A DNA stretch of 64,000 nt from Chitinophaga pinensis DSM 2588. GTDB lineage: Bacteria > Bacteroidota > Bacteroidia > Chitinophagales > Chitinophagaceae. A program made the translations under genes and the position numbers. Under the pieces are notes generated by a model. The model was not told the DNA's origin, did no database searches, and was given only the letters and a program-made list of their open reading frames with translations. Below, one piece after another: positions 8,967 to 17,742 of the stretch. The stretch is from the NCBI RefSeq assembly GCF_000024005.1, contig NC_013132.1:310001-374000 (forward strand), given 5' to 3'. Positions within the stretch are counted from its first letter, which is position 1, and every line of letters starts with the position of its first letter.

Positions 8967-9133
8967 ACCTGGCATCGTTACAATTGTCCTACCCGCCAGG
9001 GCAATCAGCTTAAAAAATTAATTTTCAACATATTGTATATTAAAGTTTCAGCTTTATAAGATTTGTCTACAAATGGCATTTTAATGGCTTATGTGATATC
9101 TCACTCTTAGTAAATTAAAAAAAACCTTAAGCC

Positions 9134-10030
9134 ATGTTAAATTTGGAATGGTTTAGAACATTTAAAGCAGTTTATGAGACGGGCAACCTATCTACTGCAG
9201 CGCAAGCACTGTTCATTTCCCAACCCGGCGTAAGCGTCCATCTCAATTCCCTGGAGGCTTATACAGGATATCGCTTATTTGAACGGGTCACAAAAAAGAT
9301 GATCCCTACTGAGCGGGGCATCATACTGTACAATTGTATCATAGACCCTATCAACAAATTAGAAGACGCCGAAGAATCGTTCCACAGGAATTCCAGTGTG
9401 GAGAAGCCAACGATCAGTGTAGGTATGGGCTTTGAAATCTTCAAATACACGCTTGAAGAGCATCTCGCACAGCTACCTTTCAATCTCGTCTTACGGTTTG
9501 GGGAATATCGTCAGATTCTGCAGGAACTTGACACAGGGAAGCTGGACCTGGTATTGACGCCGAAAAAAGGGAGTGAAACAAACCTGGAATATATTCCGTT
9601 TACAAAAGAGCGTATCATTCTGATTTGTGGCAGTGAAACAGACACCGAACAATTTGATACCCTGCTACTGACCAACGAAAAAACCGCGATCAGGGAATGG
9701 TTGAAGGAGCAGATATGGTACACCACCGCAGCCGATATGGAATACCTTGAGCATTTTTGGATGGCAAATTTTGATTGCTTGCCAGATCTTAAGCCCAACT
9801 ATATCGTTCCTTATTACTCTTCTATACTCCGTTGCCTCAGCAAAGGGAAAGGATTCGCGGTAATACCGGATTTTCTTGCAAAGAAAGAACTTGCGCTTAA
9901 ATCGGTTAAACTCGCCTGGGAGGGCAGTCCCCATGTGGAAAATATCCTGCATTTTGGCAAGCGGAAAAAAACGATATACTCCAATGAGATCCGGCAGCTG
10001 GAACAAATATTGACTGAGAACTGGTTTTAA
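9134..10030 (+). CDS. LysR family transcriptional regulator
   Basis: 298 aa. The N-terminal winged HTH is clear: ETGNLSTAAQALFISQPGVSVHLNSLEAYTGYRLFERVTKKMIPTERG. It is followed by a periplasmic-binding-protein-like effector domain (about 90-290, starting PTISVGMGFEI). No divergent partner gene is adjacent; the nearest neighbour upstream is the sigma-54 regulator, so the target is unclear. The 221-bp upstream region is A/T-rich, with a weak promoter-like TTG/TAAGATTTG pair near 9033-9065. Confidence 0.88.
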   Translation: MLNLEWFRTFKAVYETGNLSTAAQALFISQPGVSVHLNSLEAYTGYRLFERVTKKMIPTERGIILYNCIIDPINKLEDAEESFHRNSSVEKPTISVGMGFEIFKYTLEEHLAQLPFNLVLRFGEYRQILQELDTGKLDLVLTPKKGSETNLEYIPFTKERIILICGSETDTEQFDTLLLTNEKTAIREWLKEQIWYTTAADMEYLEHFWMANFDCLPDLKPNYIVPYYSSILRCLSKGKGFAVIPDFLAKKELALKSVKLAWEGSPHVENILHFGKRKKTIYSNEIRQLEQILTENWF

Positions 10031-10146
10031 GCAACACAACAAAGAGAAATTATATATATATCCAATTTAATTACACCCAACTTTAGAACAACTTTATTAC
10101 GTCGTCTTGTTAGCACCTGTATATTGCAACCTTAAACAGCCTGCTC

Positions 10147-10305
10147 ATGCGCGTCCTCCTATTCCTTCTCATCATCTTCGCAGTCGTCCCGGCGACCACC
10201 CGGGAGTTCGCCCTCAGCTGGGATTCATGCTTACCGAACAAGGAAAGCGGAAAGAAGGAGAGGTGGCCGTCATGCAGTCTATTCCCGTATTGCAAAAAAA
10301 CATAG
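10147..10305 (+). CDS. possible small exported peptide (52 aa)
   Basis: It lies in the 389-bp gap between the LysR gene and the LytTR regulator. The ATG frame encodes a convincing short signal-peptide-like start (MRVLLFLLIIFAVVPATT), then a basic, Trp- and Cys-containing tail with three cysteines. The segment is more GC-rich than its surroundings. No family was recognised. It could equally be a chance frame in a decayed region, because longer alternative frames overlap it on both strands. Confidence 0.25.
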   Translation: MRVLLFLLIIFAVVPATTREFALSWDSCLPNKESGKKERWPSCSLFPYCKKT

Positions 10306-10419
10306 CCAACGTTTGCTCGGGATCCCTCACATCCGAAGTACAAAGCAGTGCTCCATTGGAAATATCCGGCTTGTAAGTCCAGCCCTTCTTCACCTCAATC
10401 TACCCTTTCCCAAGACTGA

Positions 10420-11190
10420 TCAGCGGTTAAGCCACATCTTCAATGAATTTGCCCGACTCTTACTCACGACAATCCCTCCGGCCACTTCAGGCTTAACATA
10501 CACCTTTAACTTGCCATTAAAATAATTATGTACTGTTTTCACCGCTCCGAAAGTTGTGATATATTGCCTGTTAAGACGGAAAAAGAGCTGTGGATCCAGC
10601 ATTTTATCCAGTTCATCAAATGTATAATCCAGCATATATCTCTTACCCTCTGTTGTATAGAGGAAGGACAATTTGTCCTCTACACTGAAAAATGCCACAT
10701 CAGTAACAGAAAGAGGAATAAACTTATCCCCCTGTTTGATCAGAAAGCGCGTTTTATAAGCCGGCTGCACCTCCCGGTCTCTTAGTGGACTAATCAATAA
10801 TGACTCCAGCACTGCCTTCAAATCCTCAGTACGTGGCGACAGCGAACGGAATTTCTTCATAGCCGCTTTCAGCAACTCAGGCTCAATTGGCTTCAATAAA
10901 TAATCGATACTATTGACCTTGAATGCCCGTATCGCAAATTCATCGAAGGCTGTTGTAAAGATCACAGGGGTGCGGACATCCGTCTGCTCAAATATCTCAA
11001 AGGACTGGCCATCAGCCAACATGATATCCATGAAAATGAGATCAGGCGGCTGATTATTCTCTAGCCAGTACACAGCATCCTCAACACTGTCTATGACATC
11101 AAGTACCTGGATGTCCGGATCATATTCAAGGACCACAGTCTTTAGTCTTTTTGCCGCCAGGGCCTCGTCTTCAATTATCAATATTCTCAT
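10420..11190 (-). CDS. LytTR family response regulator
   Basis: 256 aa. The REC domain (1-120) has the phosphoacceptor Asp in DLIFMDIMLADG and a later Lys in YLLKPIEPE. The C-terminal LytTR DNA-binding domain occupies about 150-250 (FFSVEDKLSFLYTTEGKRYMLDYTFDELDKML...FFRLNRQYI). It overlaps the upstream kinase gene by 4 nt (ATGA), so the two are translationally coupled. It sits at the end of the TonB receptor/DUF4249/kinase operon, which suggests it controls that receptor or a linked uptake function. Confidence 0.92.
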   Translation of the reverse strand: MRILIIEDEALAAKRLKTVVLEYDPDIQVLDVIDSVEDAVYWLENNQPPDLIFMDIMLADGQSFEIFEQTDVRTPVIFTTAFDEFAIRAFKVNSIDYLLKPIEPELLKAAMKKFRSLSPRTEDLKAVLESLLISPLRDREVQPAYKTRFLIKQGDKFIPLSVTDVAFFSVEDKLSFLYTTEGKRYMLDYTFDELDKMLDPQLFFRLNRQYITTFGAVKTVHNYFNGKLKVYVKPEVAGGIVVSKSRANSLKMWLNR

Positions 11191-12245
11191 AGGCCTTCAT
11201 TAGAAACGATCAATGGAAGTGATACACGGAATTCTGTCGGCGTGACAGTCACATCAACCTGCTTTCCGTTAAGCAGCTCATAGCGGTTGATGATGTTTTT
11301 CAGTCCGGTGTTGGTTGACTCCACCCCAGAAGTTTTTTTCTGAAGATTATTGGAGACAACAATAAAGTTTTTATTTACAGCAATCTGAATTGTTAAGGGT
11401 TTGCGAGTAGATATGATATTATGCTTAATCGCATTTTCAACCAGCATCTGTAAAGTAAATGGTATCAGCGACAGATGATCCAGCTTATCCGGAAGCTGGA
11501 ATTTGACGATAAGATTTGAATGAAAACGTATCTGGTGCAGAAAAATATAATCATCCAGAAAGTTCTTTTCAGTTTGCAGATCGATCACATCCCTGCCATT
11601 GTAACTAAGCACATGTCGGTACACATTGGATAGCTTCTGTATGAAAAGCACAGAGAGCTGTGGATCTTCGGGCACCATAGTGATAAGCGCATTCAGGCTG
11701 TTAAAGAGAAAATGCGGGCTAATCTGACTCCTCAGCAGTTCTACCTGAGAGATCAATGCTTCTTTTTTTAAACGTTCAGACTCCAGCTGACTTTTTTCAT
11801 ATAGTCCGAAGTAATACACACATTCGTAGATGACGGTGACCACACCCAGCAATACTGCGCTCTTCCTTAGAATTTCCAGATACTCACTCCAGAAATCTTC
11901 ATGGCTGTTCTGCGGAAGACGTACATTGATCATAGTAAAGATCAACCCTGCAAATAGCATATAAACGATAAATAGTAACAGATGATGCAGGATACGCTTC
12001 GATGTATCTCTCAGATCCGGATATCTGTTCCGCATATAGGTAAACAACATACGGTTGCTTTCCCAATAGCAGAGTACAAAAAAAGCATTCCGGAATAACT
12101 TAAAAAGCAGCATTTCTGTACTGATGTGATCCGGACCTGTATCATCCATCAAAATCAGCAGGACGACAATTGTCGGCACGCCAATAATGCGGATCCATTT
12201 ATCTTTTATAATTGTTTTATCCATATCAATCAGCTTCCTATACAT
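11187..12245 (-). CDS. LytS-type sensor histidine kinase
   Basis: 352 aa. Four hydrophobic segments in the first ~150 residues form a membrane sensor region. They are followed by the His_kinase signature SQISPHFLFNSLNALITMVPEDP, with the phosphoacceptor His in SPHFLFN, and a degenerate HATPase domain (LQMLVENAIKHNI as N-box, STNTGLKNIINRY as G-box). It partners with the overlapping LytTR gene. ATGs at 12245 and 12224 are both possible. Confidence 0.9.
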   Translation of the reverse strand: MYRKLIDMDKTIIKDKWIRIIGVPTIVVLLILMDDTGPDHISTEMLLFKLFRNAFFVLCYWESNRMLFTYMRNRYPDLRDTSKRILHHLLLFIVYMLFAGLIFTMINVRLPQNSHEDFWSEYLEILRKSAVLLGVVTVIYECVYYFGLYEKSQLESERLKKEALISQVELLRSQISPHFLFNSLNALITMVPEDPQLSVLFIQKLSNVYRHVLSYNGRDVIDLQTEKNFLDDYIFLHQIRFHSNLIVKFQLPDKLDHLSLIPFTLQMLVENAIKHNIISTRKPLTIQIAVNKNFIVVSNNLQKKTSGVESTNTGLKNIINRYELLNGKQVDVTVTPTEFRVSLPLIVSNEGL

Positions 12246-12329
12246 AACACGCTACGGGAGTACCAGTTCACCTGCAACATGCATGTCCATAAAATTAATT
12301 TTTATTCTTCTGTTTTAATCATAGGCCGC

Positions 12330-13168
12330 TTACTTCAATTCCACTGTAGGCAATACAACGGATAGTGATGCGCCGAAATAACCCGTTGCCACCTTTGCAG
12401 ATGCTGCATTTATATTGATCACATTCGTTGGTACATTTGCCGGAACCGGGGCAAATAGTCCGCCATTATCAACCTGCGTTTTCAACTGGTTCCAAAAATC
12501 GTACGCTGCCGGGTCAAGGGACCATTGTTCTACCGTAATCAGATCGCCACTCTTGTACCCTGTGAAAGAATTCATTTCCAGCCCTTGTACATAATTCCCT
12601 TCCACATTGTCATCGTTATAAATATTAAGATCATCCGGCAAGTTTTGCAGTATCCCATTCCGCCTGATCAGAATACGGATGGCATCTCCTTTTCCGGTTA
12701 ATTCCTGTCCCCATATCTTAACACGGTACCCAACGCTATCGTGGTCTCCTCCTTCGGGATAGTATTTGAAGGTAAGCGAATCAATCACCGGCGACAACCG
12801 GGAAACGGAGGTTATTGCCCGATATGTTTCTCCTTCAGCCTGAATGGTGAGTGTGTATTTATAGCCGGAGGTGGCCCTGATCTGTTTGATTACAAACACG
12901 CCCGGTGCTGCCTGTTCCAGCTGTTCCGTGTGCTGATGATCATCCGAAAGCAGGATACTTGCCCCGTCACCGGCGGCACATTATGCTGGTCAAAGAAATC
13001 AATGGTTTTAGTAAGCCTGATCGTGTCCCCGGCTTCCCGGTCGGTGATCCAGCCATCTACGTTGAGTACAGGCGTACCGGAGCGAAGCGGAACGCTAGGT
13101 AAACTTTTTTCACAGGCATTTAACACCAGTGTTAAAAATGCAAATAACAGAATTATATCTTTTCTCAT
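12330..13168 (-). pseudogene. DUF4249 lipoprotein, interrupted by a one-base frameshift
   Basis: Two minus-strand pieces form one DUF4249 protein. The first (13168 downwards) has a signal peptide with lipobox (LTLVLNAC) and then VLNVDGWITDREAGDTIRLTKTIDFF...VPPVTG. The frame is lost at a run of four G (plus-strand C at 12962-12965). Adding one G restores ASILLSDDHQHTEQLEQAAPGVFVIKQ, which joins smoothly to the second piece (12899-12330). DUF4249 proteins accompany TonB receptors and are thought to be surface or periplasmic partners. The cause could be a real mutation, phase variation or a sequencing error. Confidence 0.85.
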
Positions 13169-13189
13169 GATGCCAGGAGATTTAGTAAG

Positions 13190-15565
13190 CTAAAAGTTGA
13201 AATTCCAGGTAACACCCGGGATAATAGAGCCGATGACTGACAACTGATTCGCAATTGTTTTGTTCGGGTTGGCATTATCCTGTTTGAAGTATAGCGCATA
13301 CACATTTTTGCGGTTCAGCACATTGTATAGGGAAAACACCCAGTTACTGCTAAATCGGCTGCCTGCGCGATGCCGGACGAATAATGTGGCAGAAAGGTCA
13401 AGCCGGCTATAAGGACTATACCGGTAATTATTACGTAAATCGCCGTTGTTGTAGGGAACGATAATCCCCTGAAACTCACTGCGACCGGAAGGAAAAGTGG
13501 CAGCCACGCCGGTCTGATAGACATAATTAGAAGAAAATGTCCATTTGTTGCTATAGTTATATACAACAACCAAATTCAGGTTATGGGTACGGTCATACTT
13601 GGCATTATACCAGTCCCCATTATTGACACCATTCATCTGCCGTTCTGTTTTACTCAATGTGTAGCTGGCAAAGCCGTTCAGCTTCCCTGTATTTTTCTTC
13701 AGGTAGAGTTCCAGTCCATATGAACGGCCCTTTCCATAAACAAGGTCCTTCTCAACATCCTGATTACCAATCGGCTCTGTCCCGTTGATCACGTCAATCT
13801 GATTACTCATCGTCTTGTAGTATGCTTCTGCTGACAGCTCATAGCTATGCTTTGTCATAAAATACCCCAATGAGAATTGGTCGGCCAATTCTGGTCTGAT
13901 GTTATTGGTCGAAATCATCCAGGCGTCCAGCGGCGTAGAGGCTGTGGTAGCGGAGATCAGGTGTACATACTGCGCCATCCGGTTATAACCGGCTTTTATC
14001 GAAGCACTCTCTGATAACAAATATCTGAGGGATACCCGCGGCTCAACATTCCCATAGTTTTTTATAGCCGCCCCTTTCTTAAATTCCGTTGTCAGTACAG
14101 GTAACAGCTCTTTGCCCGGCATACCGCCATAGGTATATACAGGCCCATTTTGGGCCGCTACAGCGCCGAAATAAGAAAACCGAATACCGTACTGGGCAGA
14201 TAACTTTTTGCTGAATTTATGGGCATTATTCAGGTAAAAACCGAGTTCATTACCCGCCTGTCTTGCCGATGTAGTAGTGTTAAAGACCGAGCTCTCTGTC
14301 AGCGGTGTTTGTACACCTGGATTAACATCATACCGGATAGCGGATAATCCGAAGGTCAGATCAATCGCTTCATTCCTTCGATAGTGCCAGTCGGTTTTTA
14401 ACGCGTATTGTCTGATATACTGTTTACTCAGCAGCGATTGCGGCTCCTGTAGTACACCAAGATTACTCCTGTATTGGCTAAATAAGAATGTAGTCTTCGC
14501 AGAAAAACCTGAAGAAAATTCATGAAGATAGGTTGCAGCAGCATTCGCGTTATCATAGCCTATGGTAAAATCTTTCTGCAGACCCAGTTTATCGTTCCCC
14601 CAGTACCCGGCGAGACTGATGCGATCTTTTGTACTAAGCTGATAATCTACTTTACCGTTAAAGTCCTGAAAATAGGCAACGGTGGAATTGAGATTTTCGT
14701 CTGAAGAGAGTTTTAGGAACTGATCGGCATAGGTCCGGCGGGCCGCAATGAAAACAGACCCTTTGTTATGCAAAATGGGAAAGCCTGCGGACAGTCTGGC
14801 TGATACGGATCCGATTCCCCCGGCCCCCCGGAGAGAATCAGGACTGCCACTTTTCAGTTTAATATCCATCACTGAAGACAATCTCCCGCCATAGTCCGGC
14901 GTTATCCCCCCTTTTATCAGCTTCACATCCTGTACCACCTCGGGATTGAACACAGAGAACAATCCAAACAAGTGCGATGTATTGAAAACAGGGGCGCCAT
15001 CCATCAATACCAGATTCTGATCAACGTTTCCTCCACGGACATTAAAACCGCTTGATCCTTCCCCTACCGAACTTACACCTGGTAGCGACAATACACTACG
15101 CACCACATCCACTTCTCCAAGCAGCGCAGGCATCTTCCGCAGTGTAGACAGATTGATAGATTGCACCCCCATTTCCAGATTTTTAACCGGGTTGGTCTTG
15201 CTTTGTCCCCTGACTATTACTTCTTGCAGCCCAGTACCGCCACTACGCATCACTAACTTAAACTCTCCATCTGAAGGGACATTGATGCGCTGACTGACGG
15301 GCTGAAAACCGATATAGGTAAGGGAAAGAATATAGATACCTTTTGGAAGACGGAATTCAAAATGGCCCTCTCCATCCGTCGAACCGCCCGAAATGGTTTT
15401 CGATGTGTTATCTGCTGCGTTTACGCGAACCGTCACACCTATGAGACTTTGACCAGAAGTGTCCCGTACTGTAACGGGCAATCGGTAGTATCTTTCCTGG
15501 GCAAATAGTTGCTGGCCTGGAAACGCCAAAAACAGGAGCAGCACCAGGATTTTGTTTTGCTTCAT
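13190..15565 (-). CDS. TonB-dependent outer-membrane receptor
   Basis: 791 aa. A signal peptide (about 1-22, ending LFAQ) is followed by a carboxypeptidase-regulatory-like beta sandwich (about 30-115). The plug domain starts near 120, with the TonB plug pattern PALLGEVDVVRSVLSLPGVSSVGEGSSGFNVRGGNVDQNLVLMDGAPVFN. The C-terminal part is a 22-strand-type barrel ending in aromatic NFNF. It is shorter than SusC (~1000 aa) and has no SusD next to it. It is typical of the class paired with DUF4249, which lies 21 bp downstream. The substrate is unknown (iron, peptide or other). It heads the operon with the kinase and LytTR regulator. Confidence 0.93.
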   Translation of the reverse strand: MKQNKILVLLLFLAFPGQQLFAQERYYRLPVTVRDTSGQSLIGVTVRVNAADNTSKTISGGSTDGEGHFEFRLPKGIYILSLTYIGFQPVSQRINVPSDGEFKLVMRSGGTGLQEVIVRGQSKTNPVKNLEMGVQSINLSTLRKMPALLGEVDVVRSVLSLPGVSSVGEGSSGFNVRGGNVDQNLVLMDGAPVFNTSHLFGLFSVFNPEVVQDVKLIKGGITPDYGGRLSSVMDIKLKSGSPDSLRGAGGIGSVSARLSAGFPILHNKGSVFIAARRTYADQFLKLSSDENLNSTVAYFQDFNGKVDYQLSTKDRISLAGYWGNDKLGLQKDFTIGYDNANAAATYLHEFSSGFSAKTTFLFSQYRSNLGVLQEPQSLLSKQYIRQYALKTDWHYRRNEAIDLTFGLSAIRYDVNPGVQTPLTESSVFNTTTSARQAGNELGFYLNNAHKFSKKLSAQYGIRFSYFGAVAAQNGPVYTYGGMPGKELLPVLTTEFKKGAAIKNYGNVEPRVSLRYLLSESASIKAGYNRMAQYVHLISATTASTPLDAWMISTNNIRPELADQFSLGYFMTKHSYELSAEAYYKTMSNQIDVINGTEPIGNQDVEKDLVYGKGRSYGLELYLKKNTGKLNGFASYTLSKTERQMNGVNNGDWYNAKYDRTHNLNLVVVYNYSNKWTFSSNYVYQTGVAATFPSGRSEFQGIIVPYNNGDLRNNYRYSPYSRLDLSATLFVRHRAGSRFSSNWVFSLYNVLNRKNVYALYFKQDNANPNKTIANQLSVIGSIIPGVTWNFNF

Positions 15566-15711
15566 GAAGTTGTGTATTAACCCTGCAAAGAAGCAATACG
15601 GCCCTTCATTTTCCTTGTTAAATGGGTCCGAACTATCCTGAAACCGTGATGAAACGTATGAAACTTTAACTGAAATACTGATAGCACTTTAAGTTCTTTT
15701 AATGTTTTCGT

Positions 15712-15719
15712 TATTTTTG
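15712..15719 (+). promoter_or_regulatory. possible Bacteroidota -7 element
   Basis: TATTTTTG matches the Bacteroidota -7 consensus TAnnTTTG and lies about 65 bp upstream of the AraC start. No convincing -33 TTG was found at the usual distance, so support is weak. Confidence 0.25.
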
Positions 15720-15783
15720 AATCCTGATTGATATAGAGTAACCGCTGTTATCTCAATTGAATGGCAGCATTGTGCGTTTTTAC

Positions 15784-16728
15784 ATGTATACTTTTGTTAT
15801 GGGAGTTAATACGCTTGATATCAAGGAAATCGAACTGTTGCGGACTTTACCGGATCTGCTTCCTGTCAGGCGAGATTACTTTGATGAACTAGACATTACT
15901 GTGATCAACCGCGCCGATACGGTATGCAGAAATTACCTGTCACCTAACCGGAGAGAGTTCTATAAAATTGTTTTCATTAATGCAGGAACAGGCATATTTA
16001 CAATTGGCTTAAATACCTACCATATCAATCAGCCAACAATTCTCTTCTTGCATCCCAACGATATCATTTCGTGGCAGAATCTGTCACCAGATTCTGCAGC
16101 AACAGGGCATTTTTGCCTTTTCAAAAAAAGTTTTGTAGAAAAATACCCTACGCTTAAAACCATTATGAACACGCATGAACTTTTCACTGCTCATAACAAA
16201 AGTGTAATTACCCTGGCAGAAAAGGATGTTGAAGCAATAGATGGATTGTTTATACAGATGCATCAGGAAGAAAGCGGCAAAAAGCAATATATACCTGATA
16301 CCCTCCAGGCTTACCTCCAGTTGCTGATCATCAAAAGCAGTGTCATAGCTAATTATCCCCAACCATCAGTAGTGTCCCCCTCATATCAGCTGCTGTATCA
16401 ATTTTTTGATCTACTGGAGGAAGAAACAAAGAATATCAATTATGCCCAGCCTATAAAAATAAAGACAGCTGCGGAATTTGCGGATCATCTGGGTGTACAT
16501 CCCAATTATCTGAATGCCTTGCTTAAAAAGCATACCGGACAGAATGTAAGCACCCATATCAGAAATCGTCTGTTGGAAGAAAGCAAGGTATTATTGTTGC
16601 AAACCGACTGGACTTTGCAGGAAATCGGATTTGCAGTGGGCTTTGCAGATCAGCCGAATTTTAGCCAGTTTTTTAGAAAAAACACAGGTATTACACCTAC
16701 CGAATTCCGTAAAAGCTATTTACAATAG
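15784..16728 (+). CDS. AraC family transcriptional regulator
   Basis: 314 aa from the ATG at 15784; a second ATG at 15799 is equally plausible. The N-terminal cupin-like domain has YKIVFINAGTGIFTIGLNTYHINQPTILFLHPND. The C-terminal AraC domain has two HTHs: TAAEFADHLGVHPNYLNALLKKHTGQNVSTHI and TLQEIGFAVGFADQPNFSQFFRKNTGITPTEFRK. It lies upstream of the SDR and hydrolase-EthD genes on the same strand, which may be its targets. It is also divergent from the TonB receptor (about 220-bp spacer). Confidence 0.9.
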   Translation: MYTFVMGVNTLDIKEIELLRTLPDLLPVRRDYFDELDITVINRADTVCRNYLSPNRREFYKIVFINAGTGIFTIGLNTYHINQPTILFLHPNDIISWQNLSPDSAATGHFCLFKKSFVEKYPTLKTIMNTHELFTAHNKSVITLAEKDVEAIDGLFIQMHQEESGKKQYIPDTLQAYLQLLIIKSSVIANYPQPSVVSPSYQLLYQFFDLLEEETKNINYAQPIKIKTAAEFADHLGVHPNYLNALLKKHTGQNVSTHIRNRLLEESKVLLLQTDWTLQEIGFAVGFADQPNFSQFFRKNTGITPTEFRKSYLQ

Positions 16729-16873
16729 CTTCCCCTCTTTACCTGCTTTTAGACAAAACAACCCCTTATAAGACATTTTACCGCTACACCTTTGATTTTC
16801 ATATGTAGACATTTGATCACACTATAGTCCCGTTAAGTCATCCTTCAGAAATTTGCTTTCAAATTCTGAGGAC

Positions 16874-17704
16874 ATGAAAAATCAAAAAGTGTGGTTAATC
16901 ACTGGCAGCTCACAAGGACTCGGCCTGGCAACTATCCGATATTTGTTAAATAAAGGACAAATTGTTTTTGCAACGACTCGCGATAGCACACGATTTAGCA
17001 GGGACTTATTTGAACATCCCCACTTTCATGCAATCGCCCTGGATCTTACCAAAGAGGAGGAAGTCAAAATGGCCATTGGTGATGTGTATAAAAAGTACCA
17101 ACGGATTGATGTACTGGTAAATAATGCCGGTTACGGTTTTGTTGGCGCCGTCGAGGAAGCTTCCGTGCAGGAAATACATCAGGTAGTCGACATTAACGTA
17201 CATGCCACTATCCGAATGATCAGGCATGTGTTACCATATATGCGTGGACAGAGAAACGGACATATCATCAATATCTCATCTATGGCAGGTCTTATCAGTT
17301 CCGCGGGTTGGGGTATTTATAATCTTACCAAATATGCAGTAGAAGGGTTTTCCGAAGCGCTGTACCATGAATTAATACCCTTAGGCATTCATGTAACCAT
17401 TCTTGAACCTGGCGCCTTCCGTACCCGCTTCCTGGCAGGATCACTAACCACTGCTGCAACAATCATAAGCGATTATGATACAACAGCAGGCAATCGCAGA
17501 CGCATGCTTGCCGGAAATAATGGACATCAGCCCAACGACCCTGAGAAAGCGGCAGCTGCCATCTTCCAGCTTATTCATATGGAAAATCCTCCACTCCGGC
17601 TTTTGCTTGGTCAGGACGCATATGACCGTGCCTTCGAAAAAATCCGATTGCTTCAGCAAGACTTCCAACGGATGAAAAACATAACGCTATCGACAGGCTT
17701 TTGA
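16874..17704 (+). CDS. short-chain dehydrogenase/reductase (SDR)
   Basis: 276 aa from the ATG at 16874, which follows a GAGG ribosome binding site; an upstream in-frame start at 16853 is less likely. Classical SDR features are the nucleotide-binding TGSSQGLG, NNAGYG, and the catalytic Ser (ISSMAG) with Tyr-x-x-x-Lys in YNLTK. The residue after the second beta strand (ATTRD) is consistent with NADP use. Substrate unknown. It is followed 38 bp later by the hydrolase-EthD fusion, probably in one operon. Confidence 0.9.
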   Translation: MKNQKVWLITGSSQGLGLATIRYLLNKGQIVFATTRDSTRFSRDLFEHPHFHAIALDLTKEEEVKMAIGDVYKKYQRIDVLVNNAGYGFVGAVEEASVQEIHQVVDINVHATIRMIRHVLPYMRGQRNGHIINISSMAGLISSAGWGIYNLTKYAVEGFSEALYHELIPLGIHVTILEPGAFRTRFLAGSLTTAATIISDYDTTAGNRRRMLAGNNGHQPNDPEKAAAAIFQLIHMENPPLRLLLGQDAYDRAFEKIRLLQQDFQRMKNITLSTGF

Positions 17705-17742
17705 ATCACCTAACAAAAATTAAAAGCTAAATATTAAACAAG

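Noticed and set aside
13190..15565. SusCD-type polysaccharide utilisation locus
   Set aside because: The receptor is shorter than SusC, no SusD gene is present, and no glycan enzymes are adjacent; DUF4249 is the partner.
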